From Phyllostachys edulis (taxonomy: Eukaryota > Streptophyta > Magnoliopsida > Poales > Poaceae), in the NCBI GenBank assembly GCA_036346405.1, contig CM070568.1, positions 35,436,820 through 35,500,819 on the forward strand: a DNA stretch of 64,000 bases. The letters run 5' to 3'. Shown piece by piece: positions 11,488 through 23,120 of the stretch. The notes under the pieces were generated by a model. That model did not search any database and was not told the DNA's origin. It worked only from the letters and a program-made list of their open reading frames with translations. The position numbers and the translations under genes are program-made. The first letter of the stretch is position 1. Each line of letters opens with the position of its first letter.

Positions 11488-13797
11488 TGTGACGACCCAC
11501 CCCGTGATGTACCGCAAGAGGTCCGGGAGGACCATTTTTTTTTTGCGCTGCGAAGTCACCACGGAAAGATGTGGTAGCACCGCGTGGAGCTTTACCGAGG
11601 AGGTGCGCCAGACCTCCCAGAGGTCTTGCGGACCTCCTCGAGGTCTTAGCCATCACATCGACCTCCCAGAGGTCTTGAGGACCTCCTGGAGGTCGTGGCC
11701 GCCACCCTTCAGTAGCACCTCCAGCACATCACTAAGAGAGGTCCGGCAGGGACCTCCCAAAGCAGTCCCATAGGACCTCCTGGTGGTCCTGCCCCTGTGC
11801 ATCTGAGCTAGTCCCAGGACAACAGAGCTAGCTCGCACAAGAACACAAGCCAATACCATAACCACGAGGTCAAACAAAGATGAAGCAGACAAATTAAACT
11901 TTATATAATGGGACCTTACGGTCAAGCTTGTTAACAAGAGGTCTGCCACTGAGGGCTTACAAAACCAACGAGGACTTACAACTGGCAACAAGGAGCTCTA
12001 GGGCTCAAACACCAAAACACGCAAAAGCCATCCAACAAGCACCACAGGCTGTCGGGTGGAGGACGTCCTAGGCATCTTAGTCGTCGAAGAACTCCTCCTC
12101 GAAGAGGTTTGCACTGCCCTGCACTTGGTCATCTTCATAATCTGCTTTGACACATGGCTTAAGCCATGAGTACTTGGAATGTACTCAGCAAGTCACAGGG
12201 AGCAAAGATGCAATAATATTCATGCAAGGACTTACCAATGGAGAGTCAGATGGTTAGTTTGCACAAAGCCAAGTTTGACAATAATAGCAATAATAGATTG
12301 TAAGGCAGCAAGGTAAAACCATAATACATAGTAAATTGAAGTTGAAAAAGTGGAGTGAGCACCAGCTCACATCCACAACCGAAAATGGGGGAGGTCTGGT
12401 CACACCAGTGGCCAGGTCCTCACCCAACAACCACCCAAGAGCACCCACTCAAGAGGTCCGAGCCAGTCCCTGGACCACTACCCGAGCCAATCCCTGACCC
12501 CTCTAGAGCCGGCCAAGGTCTCTTCGAGGCAAAGCCAAGGCATCTCGCTGTAGTGCCCAGCGACGCAAATTTTCAAAACAACTACCCCTTGCACCATTTT
12601 CACTGAGCATGTCCATGACCAAGGACTTGGCTATTCGAATAGATCTTTCACTCTGCAGAGGTGTACAACTTTACCCACAATCCACGATCTCTCTAGCGGG
12701 ATGGGTTCCGTCACCCTGCTCACTTCCTAAGGTGAGCGATCTAGAGAGCAGCAAGGCCTTTACAAAGCTTTGAACCGACTAGGGCTGCCCGCTAAGGTTT
12801 CGCAATCCCCTCCAAAGGTCTAGAAATCCACGAGGTTATGGGTGCCCCTCTTGCGCCAACGAATCACACGCTCAACCACAACAGCCCCAAGCCATCTCAT
12901 TGCTAATTATTCAGCCAGACCATTCCCATAAAATGATCTTGTGGTTGCACTATTTGGCCATTCAATGAGACACAAAGTGAAGTCCTTAATTGTGCTAAGG
13001 CAAGACTTCCACAACCAAGTGTGCACAAAGACCACTACTCACTCCTGCCTTCTTGCCTCAAAGAAACAATTTGTATTAGCTCATGCCAAAAGACCACCCA
13101 TCTGGCACACAAATTTTAACCAAGTGGTCTCACACCATAGTCAACACGGCTTAGGCATCCCGCCATAGTCGCTCAACGATGGCACCAACCACACATTTCA
13201 TAAATTATTAGTCAAGATTATTAGAGATGAAGCATGATACGTTCAACCACGTTTTCTAAGCAAGGCTATATAAGACCCACGGCCCCCATGTTGGCAAATA
13301 ACAAAGAACACCAACCAAATTATCCACCCTAAGGCTCACAAGGTGAACATGACAACATGATGGAGACAAGGTATAAAGGAGGCATAACGACAAGTAGGCA
13401 AGTAACTACACCCAAACCATTTTCTTATAAACATAGCCATGCATGATAAAGTAAAACCAAATACATTTGCAAAACTTGGTTCAAGATGATCAAAAGGAGG
13501 TCTGTGGCTTGCCTTGGTCAAGCGATGGAGAGCCTTCTGCAAAGAAGAGTGGGTCCAAGATCTCCTCGAACTCGTGATCTACACGTTAGCAAGAAACCCG
13601 ATAAGCAAAACCACACTAAGCCGAGAACTTCAAAAGAACCAAAAGGAACTCAAACCAACTCAGCCAAAAAGGAAACCAAGAGGCTTAACACAGCCTCAAA
13701 GAGCTCCTGGGGAAGGTCTTGCGCAAGGAAGAACCAAGCAGATGAGGCAGGGAAGGAAGAAATGAGCAAAAGGTTACAAAGGCCTGCCCTCCCAGGC

Positions 13798-13805
13798 TAT
13801 ATATA
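13798..13805 (-). promoter_or_regulatory. Probable LTR 1 TATA box
   Basis: TATATATA set in a GC-rich surround (GGCTATATATAGCC, itself a palindrome), placed between the U3 repeat arrays and the conserved downstream block. TATA boxes occur at the equivalent place in LTRs 2 and 3. Confidence 0.55.
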
Positions 13806-14094
13806 GCCGGAGTTAGTAGTGTGCACCACAAGGAAAACCTAGTGACGTGTTGGCAATCGGGACTACTTGGGCAGGGCTTGCCCTAAAAGAATTGAAATAA
13901 AGTACCTCAGATGTGACTGCATTTAATGTGACCCGACAGCTATTAAATGCACACAGAGTTCTGAGGCAAGAGCAATAATAACAAGGTGGAGAGGGGGCAA
14001 GTGGGGCCATCAAAAGGTGTCTGATTGGTCAAGGGTATGGTCCCACCGCAAGGGTCGCTCCCTCAAAAGACCATAGGGGAGGTCCTGGACAGAG

Positions 14095-14585
14095 GTCCAG
14101 AACACTTCAAGGGGGAGGTCCTGACACTCAGACCTTCACAAGGGAGGTTTAACGGTCAAGATCTCAAAAGGGAGGACCTCAACGGTCCAGATCAAAGGGT
14201 GCGAGGAGGTCTGACGAGTAGATCTCCAAAAAGGGAGATCCAACGGTCAAGATCTCAAAAGGGGAGGACCTCAACGGTCCAGATCAAAGGTGCGGGGAGG
14301 TCTTGACGAGTAGATCTCCAAAAGGGAGATCCAACGGTCAAGATCTCAAAAGGGGAGGACCTCAACGGTCCAGATCAAAGGGTGCGGGGAGGTCCTGACG
14401 AGTAGATCTTCAAAAAGGGAGATCCAACGGTCAAGATCTCAAAAGGGGAGGACCTCAACGGTCCAGATCAAAGGGTGCGGGGAGGTCCTAACGAGTAGAT
14501 CTCCAAAAAGGGAGATCCAACGGTCAAGATCTCAAAAGGGGAGGACCTCAACGGTCCAGATCAAAGGGTGCGGGGAGATCCTGAC
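14095..14585. repeat. 93-bp tandem array in LTR 1 U3
   Basis: About five copies of a 92-93 bp unit. Repeat starts at GACGAGTAGATCTCCAAAAA are 14213, 14305, 14397 and 14490. Each unit contains the sub-motif CTCAACGGTCCAGATCAAAG and two forms of GGGAGAT / GGGGAGG. Copies differ by a few bases and single-base gaps. Confidence 0.9.
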
Positions 14586-14994
14586 GAACAAGGAAAACGC
14601 GCAGCAACGCAGAGCCGTTCGATCAGAATCGGGCGGTCCCGAAAGGGAAGGAACGTTCGAACCATCCAAGCGTTACCTTCGCAGTCGAGCCGTCAGATCC
14701 AGATCGAAGGGCGCAAAACAAAGGGGTCGTTCGGACCGAGCGAACAGACCAGCGAGACTAGGCCGTCTGATTTAAATCGGATGGCTAGGGGGAAAAGGGG
14801 ACATTCGGACCAAGCTATCGTGCCCTTAGGATCGGGCCATCCAAACCACATCGAGGTTAAGAGGGCAAAGCCTCAAGCGATACAGCCACGAGAATCAAAG
14901 ATGGGTCCAAGCGCTAAGGAGGTCTTGGACTTAAGGAGGTCTGGACCTTTAGATCCAACAAAGAGAGGACCTGGACGGCTAGGATTTCCATGAG

Positions 14995-15575
14995 GGAGGT
15001 CCTAACGGCGAGATCTCAACAAGGGAGGTGCAGGCGGCTAAGATCTCCATGAGGGAGGTCCTAACGGCGAGATCTCAACAAGGGAGGTCATGCGGTTAAG
15101 ATCTCCATGAGGGAGGTCCTAACGGCGAGATCTCAACAAGGGAGGTCTCAGGCGGCTAAGATCTCCATGAGGGAGGTCCTAACACCAGATCTCAACAAGG
15201 GAGGTCTGTGCGGCTAAGATCTCCATGAGGGAGGTCCTAACGGCCAGATCTCAACAAGGGAGGTCTCAGGCGGCTAAGATCTCCATGAGGGAGGTTATAA
15301 CGGCGAGTCTCAACAAGGGAGGTCTGTGCGGCTAAGATCTCCATGAGGGAGGTCCTAACGGCCAGATCTCAACAAGGGGAGGTCTGTGCGGCTAAGATCT
15401 CCATGAGGGAGGTCCTAACGGCCAGGTCTCAACAAGGGGAGGTCTGTGCGGCTAAGATCTCCATGAGGGAGGTCCTAACGGCCAGATCTCAACAAGGGGA
15501 GGTCTGTGCGGCTAAGATCTCCATGAGGGAGGTCCTAACGGCCAGATCTCAACAAGGGGAGGTCCTAAAGGCCGC
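14995..15575. repeat. 60-bp tandem array in LTR 1 U3
   Basis: Nine to ten copies of a 58-61 bp unit built of AAGATCTCCATGAGGGAGGT plus CCTAACGGCGAGATCTCAAC plus AAGGGAGGTC and a short variable piece. The right-hand copies (15340-15560) are nearly identical, the left-hand ones more varied, which suggests recent expansion at the right. The unit is related to the 93-bp array at 14095-14585. Confidence 0.92.
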
Positions 15576-16058
15576 TGAGGAGGTCCGAGGAATAAAGGGA
15601 GGTCTTTTTGAACACAAGGGAGGTCCAAATAGACAAGAAGAAATCTAGAAAGGTCCCAAAAGGGCACCGAGAGGTCCAGATAAACTCTGGAGCGCCCAAA
15701 AGAACTCAGGAGGGATTCAAAAAGAGGTGAGAGGTCCACGGGGATGGTTGGAGCGGTGGGGGAGGTCTAAACCTCAAAGAGATTCAAACCAACAAAGGAA
15801 GTTAAAAAGAGAAGAGACAACCCAGGGGCACACAGAGAGGCTTCGGAGAACCAACAGCCCGAGGGCAGCAAAGACACCACAGAGAGCCTCAAACGGCAAG
15901 GAACACCAACAAGGAACTTAGTTAAGGTTTGATTAATTCCAATTGAACTCTCCAGATTTCAAAATCTCAGGTTAAGCTTTGGATTCTCAATAAAGCCAAA
16001 TGGTTACTTTTATTTTGAAAACTTTGGCAAGGACTTTTAAAGAAAACGGGACGTTACA

Positions 16059-18084
16059 CTCAACTCCGCCATCGCTTGCCAAACACACTCGGGGACGTAG
16101 CCATGGATCATCACAGGCAAAAGGTGTTCCATGAATATGTGGTAGTTATGACTCTTTAGGCCATTGATGCGCATGGTAGCTAAATTCACTTCTCTCCTTA
16201 GATTTGCTGCATACCCATCAGGAAACTTTAGGGTCTGAAACCATTCCAAAATCTCCTTCCTCTGAACCCTAGTTAGGCAATAACTAGCTCTTGGCTTCTT
16301 CCACTTGCCAGTAGCTGGCTTATGGATCATATTTAGAGAGGGCCTGTTGCAAAGCTCCTCCTGATCAAGGCGAGCCTTCACATTGTCCTTCGTCTTGTCT
16401 GGAATGTCAAAGAATGTGCTAAATATGGCCTCTGCAATATTCTTCTCATTATGCATTACATCTATGTTATGGGGAAGAATGAGCTTATGGAAGTATGGCG
16501 TATACAAACTTGGAATGTGAGTCAATTGTGCTCCTCGCCATATTTCTCGAACCCATCACCATCATCAAGAGGCTTCAAAGCATCTAGCCATGCACGAACC
16601 TCCTCACCGCCAGACGACGTGGTGGTCCATCTGCGACAGACAATATTGGCCCTAAATCTAGTTGTGTCATACAATTCGTGGTCAATTGGAAGGAATTGAC
16701 GATGACAATCGAAGAAGTAGTACTTGCGACCATGCTTTAGCCAACAGCCACGCAACGTCTCCCTACAGATTGGGCATGGGATCTTCCCATGTACACACCA
16801 CCCGCAGAATATCTCGTACGCCGGGAAGTCATGCATGGATGTGTGGTACGCGACCAGCATGGTGAAGTTCTGTTTCAATGCCCGATCATATGTCACTATG
16901 CCTTGTTCCCAAGCATGTAATAATTCATCCACCACCGGCTCTATGAATACACTCATATTCTTCCCTGGGTATTCAGGACCAGGGATTATCAAGGAAAGGA
17001 ATATGTACTGCTTCTGCATGCAAACGCCGGGTGGGAGGTTAAGGGGAATGACAAACACAAGCCAACAGTTGTATGGCGTAGCCCCCATACCAAATGGGTT
17101 AAACCCATCAGTTGCAATTGCAATTTGAACGTTCCGAGGCTTCGCGACAAACTCTACATAGTCTCGGTCAAATTGCTTCCATGCTTCACCATCAGATGGG
17201 TGGACCATCTTGTCATTATGGTACCGACGACCATACTTGTGCCATACCATTTGTTTGGCAGAAACCTCAGACATGTATAACTGTTGGATTCGTGGCACAA
17301 ATGGTAGATAGCGAAGTATTTTTCTGCCAATAGGAAGCTGCCACTTCTGACCATCACCAGAGTCAACCTCAACAAACCTAGACTCACCACACTTATCACA
17401 CTGATCTTTGTCTACATTCTCATTCCTAAATAGCATGCAATGATTTGGACAAACATCTATCTTCTCATATGGCATATTTAGTGCGCTTATCAATTTCTTG
17501 GCCTCATACAAGTTAGCGGGCAGTTTGTGACCATCTGGGAGAAGGGTGCTAAACACGCTTAAGAATGCATCAAAGCAAGCAATGCTTGTCTTTGAATCGA
17601 GACTTGAATGACAAGTAGTCGTGTGTGATGGCATCTAGTTGGGACACTGTGTTTGCCCATGAAGTGGTTGACTCGCGGCGGACAACATATCAAAGAAAGC
17701 CCTTGTTGCAGGCTCCGGTTCTTCCTCAGCAGGTGGCCCATATGCATGACGCACATCATCTAGCATGTCTTCTATCCTACTCTCATTGTGGTCTCCATCG
17801 TCCGTTTCTTCCCTTAGCACATTTGATCTGCTACGTTGTGACTTGCCGTGATAGACCCACACGGTATAGCCTGCCCTAAATCCGTACTTGCACAAGTGTG
17901 CGATCATTGTTACCCTCATTTGTGGCCGTGTGTTCGAACAACGAGAACAAGGGCACAACACACCCCGTCCATTACTCCTAGCAAATGCTCGATCCACAAA
18001 ATTTGTCGAGTTTTCCATCCATTCTTGGCTACAGTCACCCATCGCTCTACGCCCAGTATACATCCAACTATGATCCTCAGCCAT
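16059..18084 (-). pseudogene. CACTA tnp2-type transposase, N-terminal and core part
   Basis: Reads from the likely ATG at 18084 (MAEDHSWMYTGRRAMGD). A transposase-associated domain (CPCSRCSN; LCKYGFRAGYTVWVYHG) is followed by the tnp2 domain (LPANLYEAKKLISALNMPYE, CPNHCMLFRNEN, CDKCGESRF, WHKYGRRYHNDKMVHPSDGE, GCWLKHGRKYYFFDCHRQF) and then THIPSLYTPYFHKLILPHNI to CVWQAMAEL. It catalyses element excision and insertion in the nucleus. Lesions seen: an in-frame TAG at 17635-17637 caused by a frameshift that is compensated near 17590, and a 1-bp loss near 16523 (EHN then THIPSLY). With the LTR insertion downstream it is a pseudogene. No functional transposase can come from this copy. Confidence 0.92.
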
Positions 18085-18109
18085 CCTAGTGTGCAAAACA
18101 TAATGCATA

Positions 18110-19500
18110 TTTTAATCCAACTTTTATTTATGTCAAAAATTACAACTACAGAGCGAGCTAGAAGCTACCCTAGGATGCATGCCCTATATATTTACACTAA
18201 AACAGATTGACATGAAGACAATATACATGATCAACGGAGCATAAAAACACTTTCTTTCAATATATATATGAATACCATTACATTGTAATGACAGCATATC
18301 AATCCACCATAAATGGACAACACAAAAGAAAATAAGCAAACTTTATTTCTTTTTCCACTTATCCATTACCTTACAATACTTCTTGGAGCTGAGGGAGCCG
18401 AGGGAGCTACGGTGGGGAAGATGGCTGCAGCTGTGTGTTGGTGGAGGCAGTCGGTGAGGGGAGGTGGCAACACTGTAGGCAAGTACCCAAAAACAATCAA
18501 GCCTCAGCGAACTATAGTATCTACTGACTAGGGACTGTATTGAAAACCATGAGCTATATTAGGACAGAATCGGCACTTAAGCATTGAAATTTAGACAAAA
18601 CAAAAAAATCCTTTAAAATGGACAATATCTATAGCACTGCCACAAATTTTCTGTAGCTTGATAGACTAGTTGACTTCTGTTACGAGAGGAGCACCACCAC
18701 ATATCATATCACATGAAAGGAGAGGAGCACCACCACATATCGATACACACAAACTAATTAAGTTTGCACGAGGAATGTGTACGTTGAAAGTGCTACAGAA
18801 CCAATCGTGGTTTCATGTTTGTCCATATTGATATAGCTCAACAAATTGTACGGCAGTGTCATTTTCTAGTACTATACCCATTAATAACCCAAAAGGGGAA
18901 GAAAATATCAGCTCATGAGTACTTAACTTTCTATCTCTATTCCAATTCCTACTCAAGTGATCTTTTTCCCTAGTAGAAGAGACTGACCTATCTAGTTCAT
19001 TCTATACATTAAGTTATAGACATGTTAGTTATATCCATAGTATCGAAATTTGATTATCTACTCAGGATATATGGTTAACATTGAGCTATTATTCACTGCA
19101 CATTATCCATCGATCCCTTCAACAGTACTTCCTCCACAATTATTTCTATAAGGCTCCCACATATTTGAAGATTCAAACATTTTTTACCATCGGTGTATCT
19201 GAGTTTGTAACACGAAAATGGCATCATGCACAAGCATGCATGCATACTCACCGGCGGCGGCGGGGGGAACCCTCCTACGGGTGGGATTTGTTAATCACGA
19301 GGCAAAAGTCGGGGTTTTCTCTAATTTCACTCATAGACCTCTATACAATCAGAGTATCCCATACAAGCCTCCGCGTTAATGATCCAAGAAGAAAGAGACT
19401 ACATAATTCCATATACAATAGAACTGGACTTGTCACACAACATGCTTGCAGGAGAGGTACCTTGCAGATCATGGAGGAGGATGACTACATTGCTCGCACG
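18110..19500. other. 5' region of the CACTA transposase gene
   Basis: About 1.4 kb of AT-rich sequence upstream of the minus-strand transposase. No coding region recognised. A GGCGGCGGCGG run lies at 19251-19262. It probably holds the transposase leader or intron and promoter, but no specific site can be supported. Confidence 0.35.
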
Positions 19501-19529
19501 GAGGCGTGTGTGATTTAACGACGCAGATG

Positions 19530-20010
19530 GCGGAAGAGGGTGGGACGTCGATGCCGGGTGTGGCGGCGGCAGACGAGGAGGCCAGCCAGGCGTCGGCGTT
19601 AGCCGAGATGGAGGCGGAGGCGGTGGGGGGGGGCAGCGGGTCCGGATCTCGAGAGGGAGGTGGAGGCGGAGGAGGAAGAGGAGGATGGGGAGGCGGCGCG
19701 GTCGCGGAGGTGGGGAGGCGGCGCTAGTCGCGGGTGGGAGGAGACGAGGCGAGGCGGCGCGGTCGCGGAGGTGGGGAGGAGACGGGGGGCGGCGATCATG
19801 AAGGTGGGGAGGAGACTAGCGGGAGGCAGGCGGGTCTGGCGGCGACGACGAGTGGTGATGTGACGGAGGCGGTGGAGGATGGGGAGGGAGCGGCGCCGGT
19901 CGTGGGGGAGAGAGCAGCGCAGGGGGATTGGGGAGAGGGGAGCAGTAGCGCGGGGGGGAGGGTTGGGGAGAACGGGGTAGGAGTTAGAAAACGGGCGAAA
20001 AAACGGGTGC
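19530..20010. repeat. GC-rich purine-skewed low-complexity block
   Basis: Strongly G-rich plus strand (GGAGGCGGAGG, GTGGGGAGGAG, CGCGGTCGCGGAGGTGGGGA repeated at about 19699 and 19758). Open frames here on both strands are glycine or proline repeats produced by composition and are not credible proteins. It lies just inside the right subterminal array of the CACTA element and is probably part of its 5' regulatory region. Confidence 0.7.
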
Positions 20011-20047
20011 GGGTGTGGGGAAAAATGGCGCGGCCTATTGTTTTAGC

Positions 20048-20237
20048 TCCCGAGTGTCTGTAACGAATGACACTCGGGAAATCATTTTTCCCCGTTGCTC
20101 CCGTCAAAGTTTCCCAAGTGTTCGATCGGACACTCGGGAAATTTTAATTTCCCGAGTGTTTTCTTCGCGCCCCGAGTGTTTCGGAAGGCACTCGGGAAAC
20201 TTCTGAGCACTCAGGAAATTAGACGATTCTGGTAGTG
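20048..20237. repeat. Subterminal repeat array, right CACTA end
   Basis: At least nine copies of CCCGAGTGT or ACACTCGGGAAA within 190 bp, in both orientations, matching the array at 6610-7085. The terminal inverted repeat GATTCTGGTAGTG closes the element. Confidence 0.9.
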
Positions 20238-20240
20238 CAA

Positions 20241-20813
20241 GTTACTAAACCAGAGGATAACAAAGTCTCAAAGTGGAAATTCTTTTTGAGACCAAAGGAT
20301 TTTCCGAGCTTTATTTACAAAGGCAAGAATTCTTCCGCCACTATTCCTCACCTTAATCTCCATCTACCGCTTAAGCAACTCATTGGCCGATAGCTTCGCT
20401 ACGCTTCGCTTCTACTCGTCATGATAGCTTCCGGATCAAAGTTCCTCGCACAGCATCGGCAATTGCAAACGAGAAATGTCAGACATGATAATAGCAACAA
20501 ATTTTCTAACCAAAATTGCGAACTCTACTCCCGAGCCCAAAATTCAACCAAAATTTAACCGAATTAGAGCAAAGGAGAACTTCCCACGCCATGGGATAAG
20601 TCATCACAACTAAAATAAACACTAGTACATACTTTTCGATACAAATGTCTAGCTTTAAAAAGTTTCGGTTTAAATCGCTGAAATTGTTTGAACCAAATAA
20701 GGAACCCCAATACCGACGCCCATCGCAAATCTTTGTCGAGGAGGTGAAGCCGCCGGCGAACTCGCCACCCTCGTCGTCCACCACCAAACCAATGAGATAA
20801 CCAAATAAAATAA
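20241..20813. other. Gap without a recognised gene
   Basis: No supported gene. A 122-codon open stretch on the minus strand (20506-20874) includes GLVVDDEGGEFAGGFTSSTK but runs into the TIR of the next element and is not convincing. The sequence may be degraded LTR-element material. Confidence 0.3.
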
Positions 20814-21566
20814 GGGGAAATAGATCATATACCACATATTTGGTTCGCATTTGATAAAATATCATCAAGTACAACGTAATATATTATATATCACATCTCT
20901 CGTCGCATTCTTTATATTTTGCCATTTACAGGACATTCTTGCCCTTCTTCTTCCACCTCCTTTTCTTCTTTGCCTCCGGCCATAGCCACCGTGATTGCTC
21001 TCGCCTCCTCCCCAGTGGCGCCCTTCTCCTCCTCCAGACTCGGCGCCCTTCTCCTCCCCCCATGTCTTTGCTCTTCTCCCCTCCCCGCCCTTCTCCCCTC
21101 TTCCCCCCCCCCGAGCAGTGCAGACTAGTCTTTCCCGAGATGCCACCGCTCTCCTCCTCCTCCTCATCCCTCGGTCTGCCCTTATTCTTCTCCCCCTTCC
21201 CCGGTCGCCCTTCTCCTCATCCCCGTGGCCACCTGCGTGCTTTGTGCTTCTCCTTCGACGGGCTCCCACACCTCATAAAGCTCCACCACCACCACACACC
21301 GGTGGCATCGCTGCTACTTTAGAGGTCGCCAAATCGGCCATGGCCATGGCCGAGTAAGGAAGAAAGGAAGAGGAGAAGGAGGGCCAAATAGGTTATTTTG
21401 CTGCATATAAAAAACAAAAGAAAAGAAAATCGATTTAATAACCCGAAAATGGCAAAATAAAATAAAATAAAAGACGAACGAGAGATGTGGTATATGATCC
21501 ATTATGTTGTACTCAATGGAATTTTGCTAAATGCTGACGAAAGGTGTGGTATATGATCAATTCCCC
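20814..21566. mobile_element. Non-autonomous MULE with GC-rich core
   Basis: A 753-bp element with long imperfect terminal inverted repeats (GGGGAAATAGATCATATACC at the left; the right end reads in reverse GGGGAATTGATCATATACCA, then both go on through CACATCTCTCG and TTTTGCCATTT). It is flanked by ATAAAATAA (20805-20813) and ATAAAACAA (21567-21575), a 9-bp TSD with one mismatch, as for Mutator-like elements. The core (20935-21350) is C/T-rich and GC-rich, unlike the AT-rich ends, which is the look of a Pack-MULE with a captured segment. The captured source is not identifiable. Confidence 0.8.
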
Positions 21567-21575
21567 ATAAAACAA

Positions 21576-22261
21576 CACCGCTAAGCATGCAATACATCAC
21601 ATTGATGGTGCTTGATAGTTGATGCATGCACTCACTTACCATTTAATTGCAAGCGTAAGTAGCAAAAATTTGAATAGCTCAATTCCTGAAGTACTTAGGA
21701 CAAATATAACTCACTTCAAATCAATTTCAGTACAATTTTCCTTCCCTATAAAGCCGACTCTAAGTTACGGGCTAATCATTTTAAATGATCAATTTGGTCC
21801 TCGTAAAACTTACTCCAAATCACACAAATTCAATTCTCCTATCAGTTGGTACTTTGATTACTTTTCTTAAAGTCATCTTTGGTTCACACTATTATGGAAA
21901 GGGATATATGTTGTAACTTGTACATGGATGTCAAGGACCTACTTGGAACTCAGAAAGTTTACAGGAGTGAATTAGTACAATTCCTCCTAAGTTCTTTAGA
22001 ATTCTTCCATCCCTAACCAGGCCAAATAAGGGGATGGACTTTGTTTGGTTGCCAAACATAATATCCCCTTTCATCTTCTGTCAAGATTACCACACTCCAA
22101 GCACTAACAATGCAATGGTGATTTGAACTTGATTAATGCTCCAATAGTATGACCCGCAAATAAATAAGGAAAATGTACTTATCAACTGAGGTCAACACAA
22201 TAACGTAGAAATAAACGAGATATTAATCTGACCTTTTTAAAGACCCAGAGAATTAGGTCCT
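21576..22261. other. Gap between two MULEs
   Basis: AT-rich sequence, no gene or TE end seen. It probably forms the older host for both flanking insertions. Confidence 0.35.
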
Positions 22262-22270
22262 TTTCCAAAT

Positions 22271-23111
22271 GGGGCAATTAGCTCAGTGACATCGCGTTAG
22301 AGCGTATTTAGAGGAATGACACTCCGTTCGTCTCGGGCTGGAAAATAACATCGCGAACATCGCAAAATTAGACGAATGACATTCTGGTTTTTTCTAGATT
22401 TTTTTAAATATAGAAATTGAGCTAAAAAATTATAAATTTTTTTTGTGGAGTCCCCCCACACAGTTTAATTGCTTGTGTATTTTTTTCAAAACTTTGTACG
22501 TTCTGATTTTGTCTCTAAAATTTATTTAAGTATATTGTTTGTAGGAATTTCCTAATATAGAAAATGAGGTCACAACATTATGAATTTTGTTTTTTAGGCT
22601 CCTTAAATAGTGGGCTTGATTGTGTAATTTGTTTGGAATTTTACAAAATTAAGTAATGCAATTTCATAATGTCCACTCTGTGAGGAGTCTAATATTTCAT
22701 AATGTAAGGACATTATGAAATTGTATTAATTAATTTTAAAAAAATTCGGAAAAATTACACAATCAAGTACACTATGTAAGTTGCCTGAAAAATAAAATTC
22801 ATAATATTTGGACTTCATTTTCTATATTATAAAATTCCTACAAATAATATACTTAAATGAATTTTAGAGACAAAATCAGAATGTATAAAGTTTTGAAAAC
22901 AATACAAAATTAGTTAAACTGTGTCGGGAGACTCCACAAAAAAAATTATAATTTTTTGAGCTCGATTTCTATATTTAAAAAATTCTAGAAAAAACCAGAA
23001 TGTCATTCGTCTAATTTTGCGATGTTCGCGATGTTATTTTCCTGCCTGAGACAAACGGAGTGTCATTCCTCTAAATACGGCTGAACATGATGTTACTGAA
23101 CTAATTTTCCC
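22271..23111. mobile_element. Foldback MULE, 841 bp
   Basis: Nearly the whole element is one long inverted repeat. Left arm GGGGCAATTAGCTCAGTGAC through ATCGCGAACATCGCAAAATT is mirrored by the right arm, and the central 22560-22860 segments also pair. The TSD is TTTCCAAAT (22262-22270 and 23112-23120), 9 bp, perfect. It is non-coding and AT-rich. Transcribed from either side it would give a hairpin with arms of about 400 nt. Confidence 0.9.
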
Positions 23112-23120
23112 TTTCCAAAT

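Larger units (their letters stand above)
11488..16058 (-). mobile_element. Giant solo LTR 1 nested in CACTA transposase
   Basis: A 4,571-bp non-coding insert begins TGTGACGACCC and ends GACGTTACA, with the 5-bp duplication CTCAA at 11483-11487 and 16059-16063. The TG...CA ends and 5-bp TSD are those of an LTR. No internal coding region and no second LTR are present, so it is best read as a solo LTR left by LTR-LTR recombination. Read on the minus strand it starts TGTAACGTCCC like solo LTR 3, has a TATA box at 13798-13805, and shares with the other two a block around CTATTCGAATAGCC (12590-12650) and a motif ending ACTCATGGCTTAAGCC (12160-12175). It contains two tandem arrays in the U3 part. 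LTRs of 4-5 kb are known in grass LARD elements of the Sukkula/Erika sort; membership here is an inference. Confidence 0.8.
6587..20237 (-). mobile_element. CACTA (En/Spm) DNA transposon, 13.65 kb
   Basis: The ends are CACTACCAGAAA (6587) and TTTCTGGTAGTG-type (ending 20237; here GATTCTGGTAGTG), flanked by the 3-bp duplication CAA at 6584-6586 and 20238-20240. Both subterminal regions are packed with direct and inverted copies of a CCCGAGTGT / ACACTCGGGAAA motif (6620-7080 and 20048-20215), the usual transposase-binding arrays of this superfamily. Two gene regions lie on the minus strand: a tnp2-type transposase (18084 to about 10840, interrupted by a solo LTR) and a second transposase-like gene (about 10800-8536). 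About 9.1 kb is element proper and 4.6 kb is the nested LTR. Frameshifts in the transposase mean it is not autonomous now. Confidence 0.93.

Noticed and set aside
14025..14993. Open frames through the AGGTC tandem arrays
   Set aside because: Repeat units of about 93 and 60 bp keep frames open by chance; no protein-like features.
14095..15575. CRISPR-like array of regular repeats
   Set aside because: The units are directly tandem without unique spacers, in a plant retroelement LTR.
11488..16058. Reading giant LTR 1 as a TIR DNA transposon because both ends start TGTNACGNCCC
   Set aside because: The end similarity covers about 11 bp only, the TSD is 5 bp, and LTRs 2 and 3 of the same family have less inverted similarity, so TG-CA LTR ends fit better. 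Not fully excluded.
19506..20063. Glycine-rich open frames near the CACTA end
   Set aside because: G-rich purine-skewed low-complexity DNA opens all frames. There is no conserved motif, and the block lies within the transposon's 5' region.
22271..22345. tRNA-like start GGGGCAATTAGCTCAGTGAC
   Set aside because: It resembles a tRNA 5' end and A box, but no B box or cloverleaf follows, and the sequence is the terminal repeat of the foldback MULE, mirrored at 23040-23111.
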